In this document: in pieces, positions 1-12,357 of the stretch
How the letters are laid out: each line of letters begins with the position of its first letter
Position numbering within the stretch: the first letter of the stretch is position 1
Program-made: the position numbers and the translations under genes
From: Cokeromyces recurvatus
Taxonomy: Eukaryota > Mucoromycota > Mucoromycetes > Mucorales > Mucoraceae
Length of the DNA: 64,000 bases
NCBI RefSeq assembly: GCF_025118155.1
Contig: NW_026251393.1
Coordinates: 434,001-498,000, forward strand
Direction of reading: 5' to 3'
The notes under the pieces: model-generated
Seen by the model: the letters and a program-made list of their open reading frames with translations, nothing else
Databases searched by the model: none
What the model was told of the DNA's origin: nothing

Positions 1-580
1 GTTCCTCAGGACCTTTTAACCACTTTTCAACTACAAATGCCTTCATTTTAATTAATTATACTTTTTTTTTTTTTTTAGTGAAATAGAACAAAATGAAGCA
101 TTATTATTATGGAAAATGAAGCAGTAAAGTACCCTTTTTTTTTTCTAACCCAGACGATTTTCGCTGAGCTAATCTGTATTCACAACAGAAAAAAAAATGT
201 GGGGTAGAATATAAAGATAATCTGTATTATGAGATACATATTAAACAATAAAATGGATGTTAAAATTATAATAAAGATAAGTATTTAGACTCTATTATTC
301 AAAATTATTAATAAAGAGCGATATTAAGATATATACAGAGAACAGAAATGATGTGTTTAAAAAAAATTAGAGTCCAAAATTCAGGCCCCTCTATAAGCTC
401 TACCTCTCCTGATATCTCTGATCTATTTAATAGAGCTCCTATGTCTAGCCTAACTGTTAAGAAATTTAAAAATGATAATTGTTGAACAGTTAGAGATAAA
501 AAAGAAGTCATAATAAATCTGTGAAAACTTTGTATAAAACTTTTATTATAAATTGAACAAAAAGTTTCTTTTTTTTAAAG
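1..580. other. Left edge, no confident gene
   Basis: AT-rich sequence at the window edge. A short open stretch near 79-121 is bounded by a polypyrimidine-AG and a GTAAAG and could be an upstream exon of the fragment at 581. I could not phase it to that exon, so it is not called. Confidence 0.3.
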
Positions 581-1073
581 TATATTGCTCATGTAGATGA
601 ACTAAGCTTAACAAATTTTCAAACAATGGTAGCTTCATTACAGCAAGCCAAATTAGTAGCAGATAAGATACCAGAAGGTAATAACAACTTATATGTTCTT
701 TTTTGTAGGATAAATTGTTCATCTCTATTATAGCTTTAATAATAATAATAAAAAATAAGCAGGAAAAGCTAAAAATCAGGCTATTAAGATTTTCGAGTCC
801 TTATCACTTATTGAGGAATATATTGAGCCGGAAGATAGAATTCCTTTAAAAAACAAGGCAAAATGGCAAGAGTTAAGTGAACTGCGAGAACGAGCTATAA
901 AACAAATATAACAGCCCCCATTTGAAAGATATATTAGTAATACAAATGATGTGACAATATCAACTACTGCCATAACCACTTCCCCCTTTACTAGAGACCA
1001 TGATAGCAAAAACTGGAGAAACAACAGTAATTTGGAACATACAGCTACTGAAGAGAAAGATAAAAAAACTTGA
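581..1073 (+). pseudogene. Spliced gene fragment of unknown function, stop-interrupted
   Basis: Two open segments join in phase through a canonical intron. Exon 581-677 follows a polypyrimidine-AG, the intron 678-762 runs from GTAATA to AG, and the next exon starts at 763. The joined reading is charged and probably helical. It hits TAA at 909-911, but the same frame stays open to a TGA at 1071-1073 with protein-like composition, so the TAA may be a nonsense mutation. No start codon or family was recognised. It could instead be the 3' end of a live gene whose true stop is at 909. No other gene lies within 1.8 kb downstream. Confidence 0.3.
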
Positions 1074-1976
1074 TTTCAAAAAAAGTTATATACAACACCT
1101 TCCATCAGCATTAGATTATTTACGAGAATTATCATCAAGAACGTCTACTTTCAACATTGTTCAATAAAGAATATCTTATATGCATAGCCTCTATAGTTTT
1201 TTATACTTTGAGTTCAGACATTATTAGTTCTTTTTTTCTAAATGAATCAAAAATAGATATTATGTTTACCTTGTATTAGATGACGTGAATTGGCCATGTA
1301 GACATAGATGATAAAGGTTTATTTACCAAGTTTTCTAATTAAACAAAATTTTATAGTCTTTTTTAAAAAAAAATAAAATAAAACTATATATCTCTACTGG
1401 TTACAATTAGTATTTATTCTACTGTTCCATTTCCCTTTATTTATTCAATAAATAAATAAATTATTTATTGAGAAAAGATAAACTGATATCACAGCTTACA
1501 GCAAATAAATATAATAACTCAATAGATAAATAAATACATTTTTACTTCAGACACTACTGTAGATATAAAAAAGGTATACATTTATACAAGCTACTCTCAG
1601 ATATTTCTATATAGTATTACTTGTTAATGCCCTTTTATATACTCAAAGACTAGAGTCAAATATACTAAAGTCTATAAATGGACAAAATTTATATAAGCAG
1701 CAACAGAGAAGGGGAAAAAAGCTCCGTTTAAATAAATAAATAAATAAAAAAAGGGGGAGAAAGGAGCTTGGCATTCAATATGTATGATGATCTATATTTA
1801 AAGTGTAACAAAGGTAAACAGAGTCATATCGTTAAATGCCCTCTAATCGAAAACAATAAGCCACAATAAATCACTGTGCCTATTAGAAGCCTTTTGTTTA
1901 TGTGGAAAAAAAATATAAATAGGGGAAGGAAAAATTTATTTTTGCTTTTCTTTTTCTTTTCTTTTTCTTTGTGAAA
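1074..1976. other. Gene-empty AT-rich stretch
   Basis: No ORF with coding character on either strand. It contains A/T runs and short ATAA-type simple repeats near 1440-1550 and 1725-1750. Confidence 0.5.
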
Positions 1977-2110
1977 GTGATATTCTGAGGATATTGGTCA
2001 CTATAAACAATAAATCGTCAGTGATATTCTCCGGATAATGGTCACTCTAAATAATAAATCCCCCAGTGAAGTTATTTGGATGTATTGGTCACTTAAAATA
2101 TTCAATCCCG
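1977..2110. repeat. Three degenerate tandem copies of a ~45-bp unit
   Basis: Copies begin at 1977, 2021 and 2066, so the period is 44-45 bp. Each starts with GTGA and carries a GGTCAC about 20 bp later, giving a small GTGA/TCAC inverted motif inside each unit. Copies 1 and 2 are close; copy 3 is more diverged. The function is unknown. The repeat could be a transposon subterminal array or a minisatellite. Confidence 0.65.
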
Positions 2111-2881
2111 AGAGTATCTTTCATCTGGTGTTTTCACGTCTCTCGTTAAATAAAACTGTGAAAGGAAGCACATAATGATCAACCTCCACGATTGGTTGCT
2201 TCTGGAAACAGTAGTCTTTTTTATTATATAGAGAAGCTACTGGCTAATTGGATCATTACCCCTTTTTTATTATTAATTATAAATGAAAAAAAAACTTTTA
2301 GTAACGACTTGTAGAAGAAGATTCAATACTAACTAACTGAGCTTTGTAGTTGTTTATGTACTGTATTGATTATCATTTTTATAAGTTGGTGTAAATACTA
2401 GCAAAAAGAGTGCAAACAGGATTGTTAAATTAGTAATATCAATAAAAAAAACCAGGTTTTGGCTGTAATATTTTAATTAAAAATAGTGGTATAGACCATC
2501 GTGATAATAGACATTTTGCACTATGAAGTTGTTATTAAAACAAAAGAATCAAACTCAATGACTGAAGGTTATATCATATTACCAACAAAGCCTTTAAAAG
2601 GTATACTGAATAATTTTACCGTTAGAAAATAAATAAAGGGATTAATTAAAAAGAGTATAATATTCAGGGTGATATCTCAGAAAATAGATAAACATAAAAT
2701 TATATTAAAAGTTTGTAATAAGTCCACGAGACTGAACAATATATTTCTACAAGGCATGTAGTTAAAAAACTATTTCGCTTCTGGCTCCCCATCAATTTAA
2801 GCAAAATCAAAAAAAAATAACATACATAATTGAAAAGATTAGCGTATTTTTTTTAACTCTTTCTTTACAGCATTTAAGAAG
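2111..2881. other. Gene-empty stretch before the transposase relic
   Basis: AT-rich, with no convincing ORF. It may contain the 5' part of the decayed transposon at 2882, but I could not find terminal inverted repeats. Confidence 0.4.
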
Positions 2882-3749
2882 ATGAACATTATTTTTGAAG
2901 ACAGTTTAGGAAATCAACATGACATTGAAGGGAACGAAGTGATAGAGTTTCAAACGGAAGTTGATAACGAGATGTATCGACCGTTATACAGAGTCGAAAT
3001 CTCTCAAGAAAGAAATAAAAACGAAAATTGAAACACCACCAAACGACAAATAAAGAAACGAAAGTATATAAACACTATAAGGATGCTGAGAAAGAGAAGC
3101 TCTTTTTTCTTGGTGAGGAAAAAGGAATGAGCGTTCGTGCTGCTGCAATGTCTCTTAATATCAATGTTTGCACAGCATAGCACAGCACAGGGCTGGATGG
3201 TCAAGAACAACAAAGCTCCTCAGGAGTACATTTAAAGAGTTATGGATAGCGGAAGACCAGTGGGTAGACCATCAATTTTAACTGAGGAACATAAGGACTT
3301 CATGATTGAATGGGTAGATGAAAATACCAACACCGTTACATTAAACTATATGCTTAATGCATTGACTAATAGGTTTGGCAAACTCGATATCAGTAAAAGT
3401 GTCTTTAACAAATTTGTAAAGGAGAAATGTAAAATTACATTCAAGCAAGCACGTTTGCAATCCGTAGAGAGAAACAGCCCTGGAAAAAAAAAATGAAAAA
3501 CATTATTTGTAGATTAAAAAAATGTGTGAAAACAGATATGGGCTTCACCAGCAACTGCGTGTTTATTGATGAAGTTGCTTTCCAGATCAACCTCAGAAGA
3601 AATTTCTCTTGGTCCAAAGAAAGCGATCGTGCGATTTTGAAAGTACCCAAAACGAGAGCAAAGACCACTACCATTTTAGGCGCAAGATGCAATTTCTCCT
3701 TCTGGTATCGTGAATATCAGTATAAGAAGACCACGAGCGTTGCCTCCAT

Positions 3750-3787
<38 letters not shown>

Positions 3788-4064
3788 AGAGAGAAAAGTA
3801 GTAGGAGGATTCACTTCAAAAGTGAGCAGTAACAGTGGTACAGTTACTGGACATTACTTCAACTTTATCAGTAGTGTTTCGGATGTAATAGACCGTCATG
3901 AGGAATTTAATGATCATTATCTGATTATGGACAATGCTCCTATTCATAGACATCAAGACATTCAAAAGCTTATTGAGAGCCGATACTATAAGTGCGTATA
4001 TCAGTCCCCTTATTCGTCTGAGCTTAACCCAATCAAGCAATTTTACGTATACTTGAGTAGTGCT

Positions 4065-4103
<39 letters not shown>

Positions 4104-4112
4104 GCTGTGTGA
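2882..4112 (+). pseudogene. Tc1/mariner-IS630-type DDE transposase relic
   Basis: The frame opening at ATG 2882 is acidic, then broken. At about 3061-3180 it reads as an HTH-like segment and ends in a TAG within a duplicated ~10-bp block (CACAGCATAG/CACAGCACAG). The frame from 3242 continues with a GRPVGRPS linker typical of IS630/Tc1 transposases. The frame from 3493 contains VFIDEVAF (first catalytic Asp). The frame from 3822 contains IMDNAPIH (second Asp) and PYSSELNPIKQF (third acidic position). Several frameshifts, stops, an A34 run (3751-3784) and a T36 run (4067-4102) make it inactive. Its sequence differs clearly from the copies at 32-39 kb, so it is another subfamily. Confidence 0.85.
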
Positions 4113-5319
4113 TTTATTTTTTTGGAAGTACGCCAATTTTTTTTTTTTTTCCGTTTGGTGTATCAGCTGCAGGTATTAATAAAATTTTTAGTTTGTTGTT
4201 ACTTAGGTCCTCTGTACGACTCTCTGCCTCTCTTGGCTACTTTAAACATATACTTGAATGCTACCGTAAATATAATGCTTTTCTTTTCCTTTGACTTACA
4301 TGATATGCTTTAACTAAAATACTACGATTATTTACTAACAGAGGGAAAAAAAATAGCATAATAGGTGTAGTTTATTTTACTATCATGCCTTTATTAGTAA
4401 TAGTTATGACAGTTTGAAATGTAAATACTATAGTAGTAAATCATTCACACAAATATGTATATTTATTAAGAAATATTGATATAATAATTATTTATGAATA
4501 CATATTTAATGTTTAAATCAAAGCCCATTTATTTAATCACGGGCTTTAATGTTTTTTTTTTATTTTATTTTTTAATTTCAAATGTGAAAAATTATATAAT
4601 AAGGAATTTATCTGCGTGATAGAAGGTATTGTCAGCTTATATCAATTGCTTGTCTTTTTATTTAATAATGATAAAATAAGCATATAAACCTTACTATTAT
4701 GATTATTCATTCAGCTGATGCATACACATTATTCATTTAGTTTATATACAAATATAGAAGATGTTTAATTATAATTATAAAAAAGGAGACTAGACTAATA
4801 TTTTATCTCTTTCTTTTTTTTTTCTACTAATTGTAGTTCATAAATGTAATAAAAAATACATACTTTTACTAAACATTAAAAATAGAAAATAACCTTTTTT
4901 TTTTACATTTTATTGACAGTAATCTTTTACTCAATTCTTCTTTATAAAATATAGCTTCTGTTATTCCGCTTCTGCTCTTAAATATGGTTACACTTTTAAA
5001 TTATAATTGATACCATAATTTAATTTTTGATGTAGAACAGATTTATGTGTAACAATAAGAAAGATAAAGAGAGGCTTTGAGAAAGAAATAAATTATTATG
5101 AAGATACTTTTTTTGACCAATGAAATTAAATACATTTTTAAAAATAGATTTTTTTTAGAAAGAAGATCTACGTCAAAATAGGATAAAAAAGGAATGAGAC
5201 CTTAATTGTACCTTTTTTTTTTTCTTTTTCTCCTTAATTATTTTTTTTCTTTCTTTCTTGTTTTCTCCTTTCTTTTTTCTTTCTTTTTTTTTTAATCTGT
5301 ACAGTTTTATACCAAATAG
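4113..5319. other. Intergenic AT-rich stretch upstream of the mannosyltransferase
   Basis: No coding signal was seen. A strongly pyrimidine-rich tract (about 5212-5295, T and CT runs) lies just before the ATG at 5320. Such tracts are common in fungal promoters and 5' leaders in this window. Confidence 0.5.
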
Positions 5320-6504
5320 ATGTTACTTACAGAGAAAGCAACTAATATTTATACTGCGCCTTTACGAGGAAATAGAAGATTAATTGTATTAGTCTTGGCG
5401 ATTATTTCATTTATTATATTATCCATGCTTACATTTTCAAAATCATCACTAAATCTAGGTGGTCATTCATGTGGTAGAACAATTCGAACATTAAATGAAG
5501 CAGCAGCACTTTCTAGTAGTACTGGTGGTATAGGGTATAATGATCGAGGTGGACAAGCTAAATTTCTCAATTTAAACCATTTAGAAGCTACAGCAAACGC
5601 TAAAGAAGAACAAGAACATGTTTTAATTTTAACACCTCTTAAAAATGCTGCTGCTTATCTTCCTCGATATTTTGAATTAATAGATCGTCTTTCTTATCCT
5701 AAGGACCTTATCACTGTCGCATTTTTAGTATCAGATACAACAGATGATACTATTAAAATTTTAAAAGAAAAAGCCGATGAATTCTTAAACCGTCAAGACC
5801 CCTCTCAACGCTATCATGAAATTGCGATTTATGAAAAGGACTTTAATTTCCATTTACCTGAGGATAAAAGACATACATTTGAACTTCAACCTTTACGTAG
5901 ATCTTTTATGGCTCGTTCAAGAAATTATTTATTAACTGCAGCACTCCGTGAATATCATTCTTGGGTTCTTTGGTTAGATGTTGATGTGGTTGAATATCCT
6001 TCTACTATTCTTGAAGATCTTCAAAGTGTGAATGTTGATGTTGTCGTTCCAAATTGTTTACTTGAAACAGAAGATGGTTCATTTTGGGCCTACGATAAAA
6101 ATAATTGGCAAGAAACTGAGGAATCTATTGAAATGCAGAAAGAACTCGATCCTGTAAGTTATATATTTCTATACTTAAAAAAAAAGAAAAAAAAATCCTA
6201 ATGCTTGTAATAATAATGTTAGGAATATGTTTTACTTGAAGGATATTATGAATTTTTAACAAATCGTTATCTTATGGTGGATATGCCAACACATCTTGGA
6301 AAGTTCGAAAAAGTTCCATTAGATGGTGTAGGTGCTACATTTACACTTGTGAAAGCTAATGTTCATAGAGAAGGTGCAAATTTCCCTCCATATGTTTATA
6401 AACATCAAGTAGAAACAGAAGGTTTTGCAAAAATGGCAAAAGCAATGGGATTTGGTGTGTATGGATTACCTGGATATATTATCTATCATATTCGAAACTC
6501 ATAA
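5320..6504 (+). CDS. Anp1/Mnn9/Van1-family alpha-1,6-mannosyltransferase
   Basis: Two exons, 5320-6153 and 6223-6504, give 371 aa. The 69-nt intron starts GTAAGT and has a CTAAT branch site. It encodes a type II Golgi membrane protein: a short cytosolic tail, one TM helix at about residues 26-44, a stem, then the Anp1 catalytic domain. The domain opens with ILTPLKNA and has the metal-binding DxD in WLDVDVVEYP near residue 220. In yeast, Mnn9, Van1 and Anp1 form mannan polymerase complexes that extend the alpha-1,6 backbone of N-glycans in the cis-Golgi. The length matches Mnn9 (about 395 aa). I cannot tell which paralogue it is, so no symbol is given. The tail after the intron, ending in YIIYHI, is typical of the family. 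Confidence 0.9.
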
Positions 6505-7881
6505 GAAAATATATATATATATATATATAAATATTTATATAGATTATTAACATATCATCCCCCTCTTATATGTACTTGTTCCTCCTTATTTAATTTCATA
6601 TCTAGTATGCATTCTATTCTAATTCTACTATTACTGTTACTGTTACTGTTACTATTTTATAACTTAATTATACATTATTTGCTTTCAATTTTGCAAAATT
6701 CACTAATAAAAAATTTTCTATATACACATTTATACACTTACAGGAATTAAACTTAAAGTCTGTTACTATGCGTCCACAATATCTATTCACTTTAATTAAT
6801 TTTCTTTTATATATACACACACATATGTATATACTATTACACTCTATTATGATACTTAGTATTAGTAATAAAGTTCAGCATTTATCACCTTCCTTTTCAT
6901 TTGTAACGATATATGTGATACGATACGATACTATGATAATAATAAAAAAACCTGTTATATACAACTCAGACTAGGTACAAACGTAGCACGTTAAATATTT
7001 ATCCTCGTTTTTTTTATTCAAAATAATAGTTTATGTATAACCTATTACTTGTATTTTCCTGTATTTATTACGTGTTTAATTCTCCTCCAACAAGATAAAT
7101 ATATGAGTCTTGTATATCATTTTTATACATTTTATCACATGCATATTAAAGCAGTACTTTCCTTTCGTCTTTTCATTGTACTTGTTTAGTTTTAAAAAAA
7201 AAAAAGATTAGAAACCAATTAAAAATATTTGATCTAAATGGGTGAAAAGACAAAATTTATACAAATCTATTTTTGATTTTCATTGTTACTATTAAATAGT
7301 ATAATTCTTATGGGATACATTATATTCTATAACCTATGAAATGTTCCAACAATTCTATAAATTTTCCTTTTTATAACTTATAAACTTTTTTTTTTAAAAA
7401 AAAATAATAAAAATAAAAAAATACTAACAATAATTACTGTTATTATTTAGAAGGAAACTATTTTCATTATCACTGACTTACTACATAATAAAGTGGACTA
7501 ATTTCTTTTATATTTTAATTATTCAATAAATGATGTAAAGAGAAAGTTGTTAGTTTGATCTATTACTTATTGACAAAAGAACAGACTTTTGTTCAAATAA
7601 AAATGTAATACAATAAAAATATACACATATTTATTTATTTTACCATTTATTACATAAAATACAGCAACTTAATATTTGTGTAATGCGAAAGTGCGTCGAT
7701 CTATTTTACACGAAGAAAAGGAGTAAGTAGCAGGAGATAAAAGTTTGATAAAGCAGGAGTAATCCAAGGAGAAAGGAACAGTATTAAAGCCGTTATTCTA
7801 TTTATTTAAATAACATAAAAAAGAAAGCAGGATAGAATTATCAGTCGTATAGGAAAGTGTTTTAAGCACTTGTATTGTATA

Positions 7882-7931
<50 letters not shown>

Positions 7932-9703
7932 TTTCTTTTTGGTTACACTCATAAGCCCAGTTGGAGATGGATAAATTATCCTGTCTAAAACTGTGAGTGC
8001 ACTAAAAAGAAAGAAGAAATGGCATATGTATGGTACTCATGTTTTATTATGAAATTATACACTTGTATTGAAAAATTATCTATGTATGATAAGTTAAACT
8101 TTTTTTTTCTTTAGAATAACTTGTACATGAATATACACTTAAAAAAAAATAGGTTTATTTATTTCACACTATTTGAATTAAGTATAGGTATCTTATTCAT
8201 CAAATTCACCTAGACCAGTTTAAAATACAGAAAGTATGAAAAGCGTTTTTTTAGGTGTAAGGGAAATGAAAGAAAGAGGGAAAAAAAATAGGTACTTCTT
8301 TTATAACCGATGTAATTGTAATCAGTGGATGAATGAAAGAAACAGTGACCTGAGCAATCAATTAGATAACATTCGGTCAATATGATATAAATACGTTGTT
8401 ACATGTAAATAGTATTTAGTTATAATAGATTATAGGATATAATGCTTAGAATAAGAAATATGAATATGAATATGAATAGAATATTTATACCTTCCAGGTA
8501 CAAATGTCATGATTAAAAGTTCAATAAATATGAAAACTGTAAATTGTAGAAGATACAATGAACTAATTATTTTAACCGTAATATACATCTATGTCTTGTA
8601 TGTTGGTCTTTGTATTTAATATTCTTACTTTAGATGAGATATTCAATATATTTGTTTAGTATTAGTCTATTCTCAAGAAGATATATAGAACAAATGTAAA
8701 AGAATTTAGCTTATTATGACTAGTATCTAATCGAATGAAGTTATAAATTATAAAATTATGGTGTTCTCTCTCTACAGAAAGGACTATATCGACTAAATCT
8801 TTTATCTAAATCACTTAATTCTCTTATTTTAAGCTTCCTTAGTGTTCTTCTTCTTTATAAATCGTTGGCTCACTACTAAATTTGATTTACTATGAATACG
8901 TTGAGTTTTAGCTTTCTGCAATATATATATTTATATTTATATACATATTTGTTTTATTAAAAATAGTACTAATATCTTTTGAAAGTATACCTATTCTTTC
9001 CCAGTTTTAACTTATAAGTTTAGGACCAGTAAAATGATCCTTATACTCTTATGTATCTTTAGTTATAATTTTTTAATACAACTCACTTTTTTATTTTTCT
9101 AGAATATAAACACTATTATTATCTGTATTTTTAAATAATTAATATATGAATTTTATTAAAGTCTTCTATTTGCTTTTTATCTAACTTATTTTAAACTATA
9201 CTGTTGAATAGAAATGAGAATTCTGTATGTTTACTTGATTGAATAAACATCTCACTTTATTTTACATACAAGTTTTGATATGATCTTTATTTGGCATACA
9301 GTTATAATAGAGAAGGAAGTTTATCATAGAAATATATGGCTTCTATTTTATATTTAATATTTTCTAAAGTTAGTTTATGTTACATGATGTAGGAAATTAA
9401 AAGTAATATGAAGCTTATTCAATATAGAGATAGCTTAATATGTGTCCTTAGTGTTAATGATATTGTTTATTATAACTGATAAGCTTAAATCATATAACGA
9501 TCAAAACCTAAAGTAAGTATAAACGATACTGCACATCTAATTAGAATAGCTATGTCATAACATTCAACCAATAAGATTATTATCAACATTAGATTACTAA
9601 TAACTATTGTCTATTATGTTATCAGTCTAATTTTAGGACATTGCAGTAAATTCTAACAAAAAAGAAAATTACCAAGTGAATCAAGGCATAGACATGGTGC
9701 CTG

Positions 9704-9736
<33 letters not shown>

Positions 9737-11760
9737 ATATCAAATAATATTGCATGTTAGTGTTTAATGCGGCTAAATCATGGTTGTACCTTAGATGTCA
9801 AATACAGCTTGGTTACAATCATTTCCTTTGTATTAAACATTCTTAATATAGGATCAAGACATCGATAAAAAATGCCCGTTAAAAAAAAACCATAGAAGAA
9901 GCTTGTTATTTTGAAAAAAAGCTTCTATTGTCGCATATTCTGTCTATCATTTTTTTTCTTTCTTTCTTTGCCGATCCAACAGACACAATGTTAAGTTTCT
10001 TTTTTAAGATTATGCTTTCCATGTTTCTTAGAATTAACAATTATTAACACATTTATTAAAAATTAACTGTTATAGTAAAATTAATAAAACTGATTTCCCC
10101 GTCCTTTTTTTTTCTTTTTTTTTTTTAGGAATAGTAACATGAGAACGGTCATACTGAAAATAAACTATAATTAATATTTGAAATTATGGCTTTTAATCTC
10201 TATATTTTCAGATGTAAAAAGCGTGTTTATTTTATTAAAAAAAATATATGCAAATACGTTATCTATTAATGTTTTCAAATAAGCACAGACCAGAAGTACT
10301 TTTCACTTTATTAAAGAACCTACATATGATTTCAAACCGGGTATAATAAATATTAAAAAAAAATATGCTAAAAAAGTGAGGGATTAATTAGTTAATAAAT
10401 TTTTGAATTAAGTCACTAGAAACTTGAGGACATACCTTTTTTAATATAAGCATATAATTAAAATAAACAAAGAGAACCAAGTAGTCAAGCTAATACAATA
10501 TATAAATATATGCTATTGTTATTATTATTCCAATAGTCGATCATTATACTTTTTTAATAATTCACTAATCAGTAAATATCATTCTTTCCATACATTAGGC
10601 ATGTTTTCAAATACTTTGATTATACATTTTCTACTCAGTAGGTGATATCCTTTTCAAACTACAAAAATTATTTAACATATACTTTGGTATAAAAAAGAAA
10701 AGAAATATTGACTTTAGTAATTGAAATAAGGAAGAAAAATTATTATTTGAATTGGTTAGATAAGAACTTAAGTCTTGCTCTAGACATAATCATTTTTGGT
10801 GATATTTTAACAAGATAAAATTATACTACAAATCTATGAATGTAAAACAAAGCACTAGTGTTGTATTTCAGTCTAGTGAACTAAATTCTATTAATAATGA
10901 ACTATGCTAGTAATGTATTCAAGTAATCGAAATCTTTATATCTAGGCATCTTACCCAGATCGATATATACATTAATAATTATACCTAACTTTCAATATCA
11001 TTATTTACTCCATTACTTCTGGATCATGATATATAAGAACAATAGCTATTAGAGTAGTATACAAATGAATCAAGCCATATTCAAAGATCATTGATTAACA
11101 AGGATAAATATTCATGCACATATCTATTGCGCTGGGTAAATATTGTGTATCCGGATTAAAGCTTTGAATTACACTCCTAATTATTCATAAGCTAATTTAG
11201 TTAGTTTATATTATACATATATAGTGATATATTGTATTATTTTATTATGCTTTTTCTCCACCATTTAAAAAAAAAAAATCAGCGAGAAATCTTAAAAATG
11301 GTGTCAAAAATAATTATAGTAGAAGTAAAAGCTTAATATATTCTATTAAAATATAATAGCTTTTTTTTTTTAAATAAATCCTGATTTCTATTTTGAAAAA
11401 AAAAAAAAAAAGATATGAAATTTCCGATGTATCACTTAATTTTTACATAGTAGCTTTTGTAGATACTTTCTATTTTCCTATATTACATACCAAAAAAAAA
11501 TGGTCAATTACAATATATTTATTACAAGATACATTTCTCTTAGCTCTTCTAATAATATTAGATAGTAACTAAGATAGTAAAATAAAGATATTCAATGTAT
11601 TTTTGATAGGAGAGCAATAAAATATACATATACCTTGATAATTTCTGAAGTAAATAAAGAAGACATACGTCATACATTTTGAATCATTTGATTGGATGCG
11701 GGGTTTCAATTATACTAATTTAATGCTATTAATATATTAGAGACAGCGATTTCACAACAA
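6505..11760. other. 5.2-kb gene-empty AT-rich region
   Basis: No ORF over about 70 codons has protein-like composition on either strand, and no conserved motif was recognised. It holds long homopolymers (T run about 7888-7930, A run about 9703-9734, A run about 11395-11410) and ATAT microsatellite next to the gene at 6505. It could be intergenic space, decayed mobile DNA or a structural chromosomal region; the sequence does not decide. Confidence 0.5.
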
Positions 11761-11831
11761 GCTGGTATAGTATAGTGGCAGTACATCACGTTGTGGCCGT
11801 GTCGACGCAGGTTCGATTCCTGCTACCAGCA
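11761..11831 (+). tRNA. tRNA-His (anticodon GTG)
   Basis: The 71-nt cloverleaf is complete without an intron. The acceptor stem GCTGGTA pairs perfectly with TACCAGC and is followed by discriminator A. The D stem is GTAT/GTAC. The anticodon loop TTGTGGC gives GTG (His), and the T arm is GCAGG-TTCGATT-CCTGC. The anticodon stem has four pairs plus a U-U mismatch at its outer end (27:43). As in other eukaryotes, G-1 is not encoded and must be added after transcription by THG1, whose gene is at 45966-47067 in this window. Confidence 0.95.
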
Positions 11832-11835
11832 TTCG

Positions 11836-11841
11836 TTTTTT
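11836..11841 (+). terminator. RNA polymerase III T-run terminator
   Basis: Six consecutive T residues start 5 nt after the tRNA-His 3' end, the usual Pol III termination signal. Confidence 0.75.
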
Positions 11842-12357
11842 ACTTTTTTGTTTGTAAAGAAGTGTTTGTAGTCCATTTGCACTTGTTTCTTTTACTTGTT
11901 TAAAGGGATTATATTGAAGAAAAAGAAGTGATATAATATTAATTCTTTTTATTTTATTTTATTTTTTTCTATGAACTAAAATGATATTATAACTATTGTT
12001 GATAACATCTTTTGCAAAGTGCAAAACTATTCACATCTATGCTATACATTCTTTTGAAGAAACTCGATAAATGTCTATAGCTGTATACCTTATGCATTCT
12101 TATATCATTATAACGTCTTTTTCTTTTCTTTTTATTTTATTTTAGCAGCCTTCTGAACATGCAATTTAATATAATTCTTTATAAATCAAATTTTAAATTT
12201 CTCGTGTAATCCAAAATAAATAAATAAATAAATAAATGAAGATACACATTGAATAAATAGTTATTAATTAAATAAGTGCAGTAAAAGATTCAAATTACTG
12301 TTATTTATTTTTATTTTTTATTCTTTTTACTTTTCCTTAATTTGATTCAAACAAATA
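11842..12357. other. Intergenic between tRNA-His and APP1
   Basis: AT-rich, with TTTTA and AAAT simple repeats (about 11945-11965 and 12215-12236). No gene was seen. It presumably includes the promoter of the gene at 12358. Confidence 0.5.

Noticed and set aside
4109..4313. Phe/Leu-rich ORFs after the first transposase relic
   Set aside because: They begin at T runs and show no continuation of transposase motifs.
6768..6974. 68-aa ORF after the mannosyltransferase
   Set aside because: Low-complexity Ile/Tyr/Leu composition typical of AT-rich non-coding DNA; no splice or family support.
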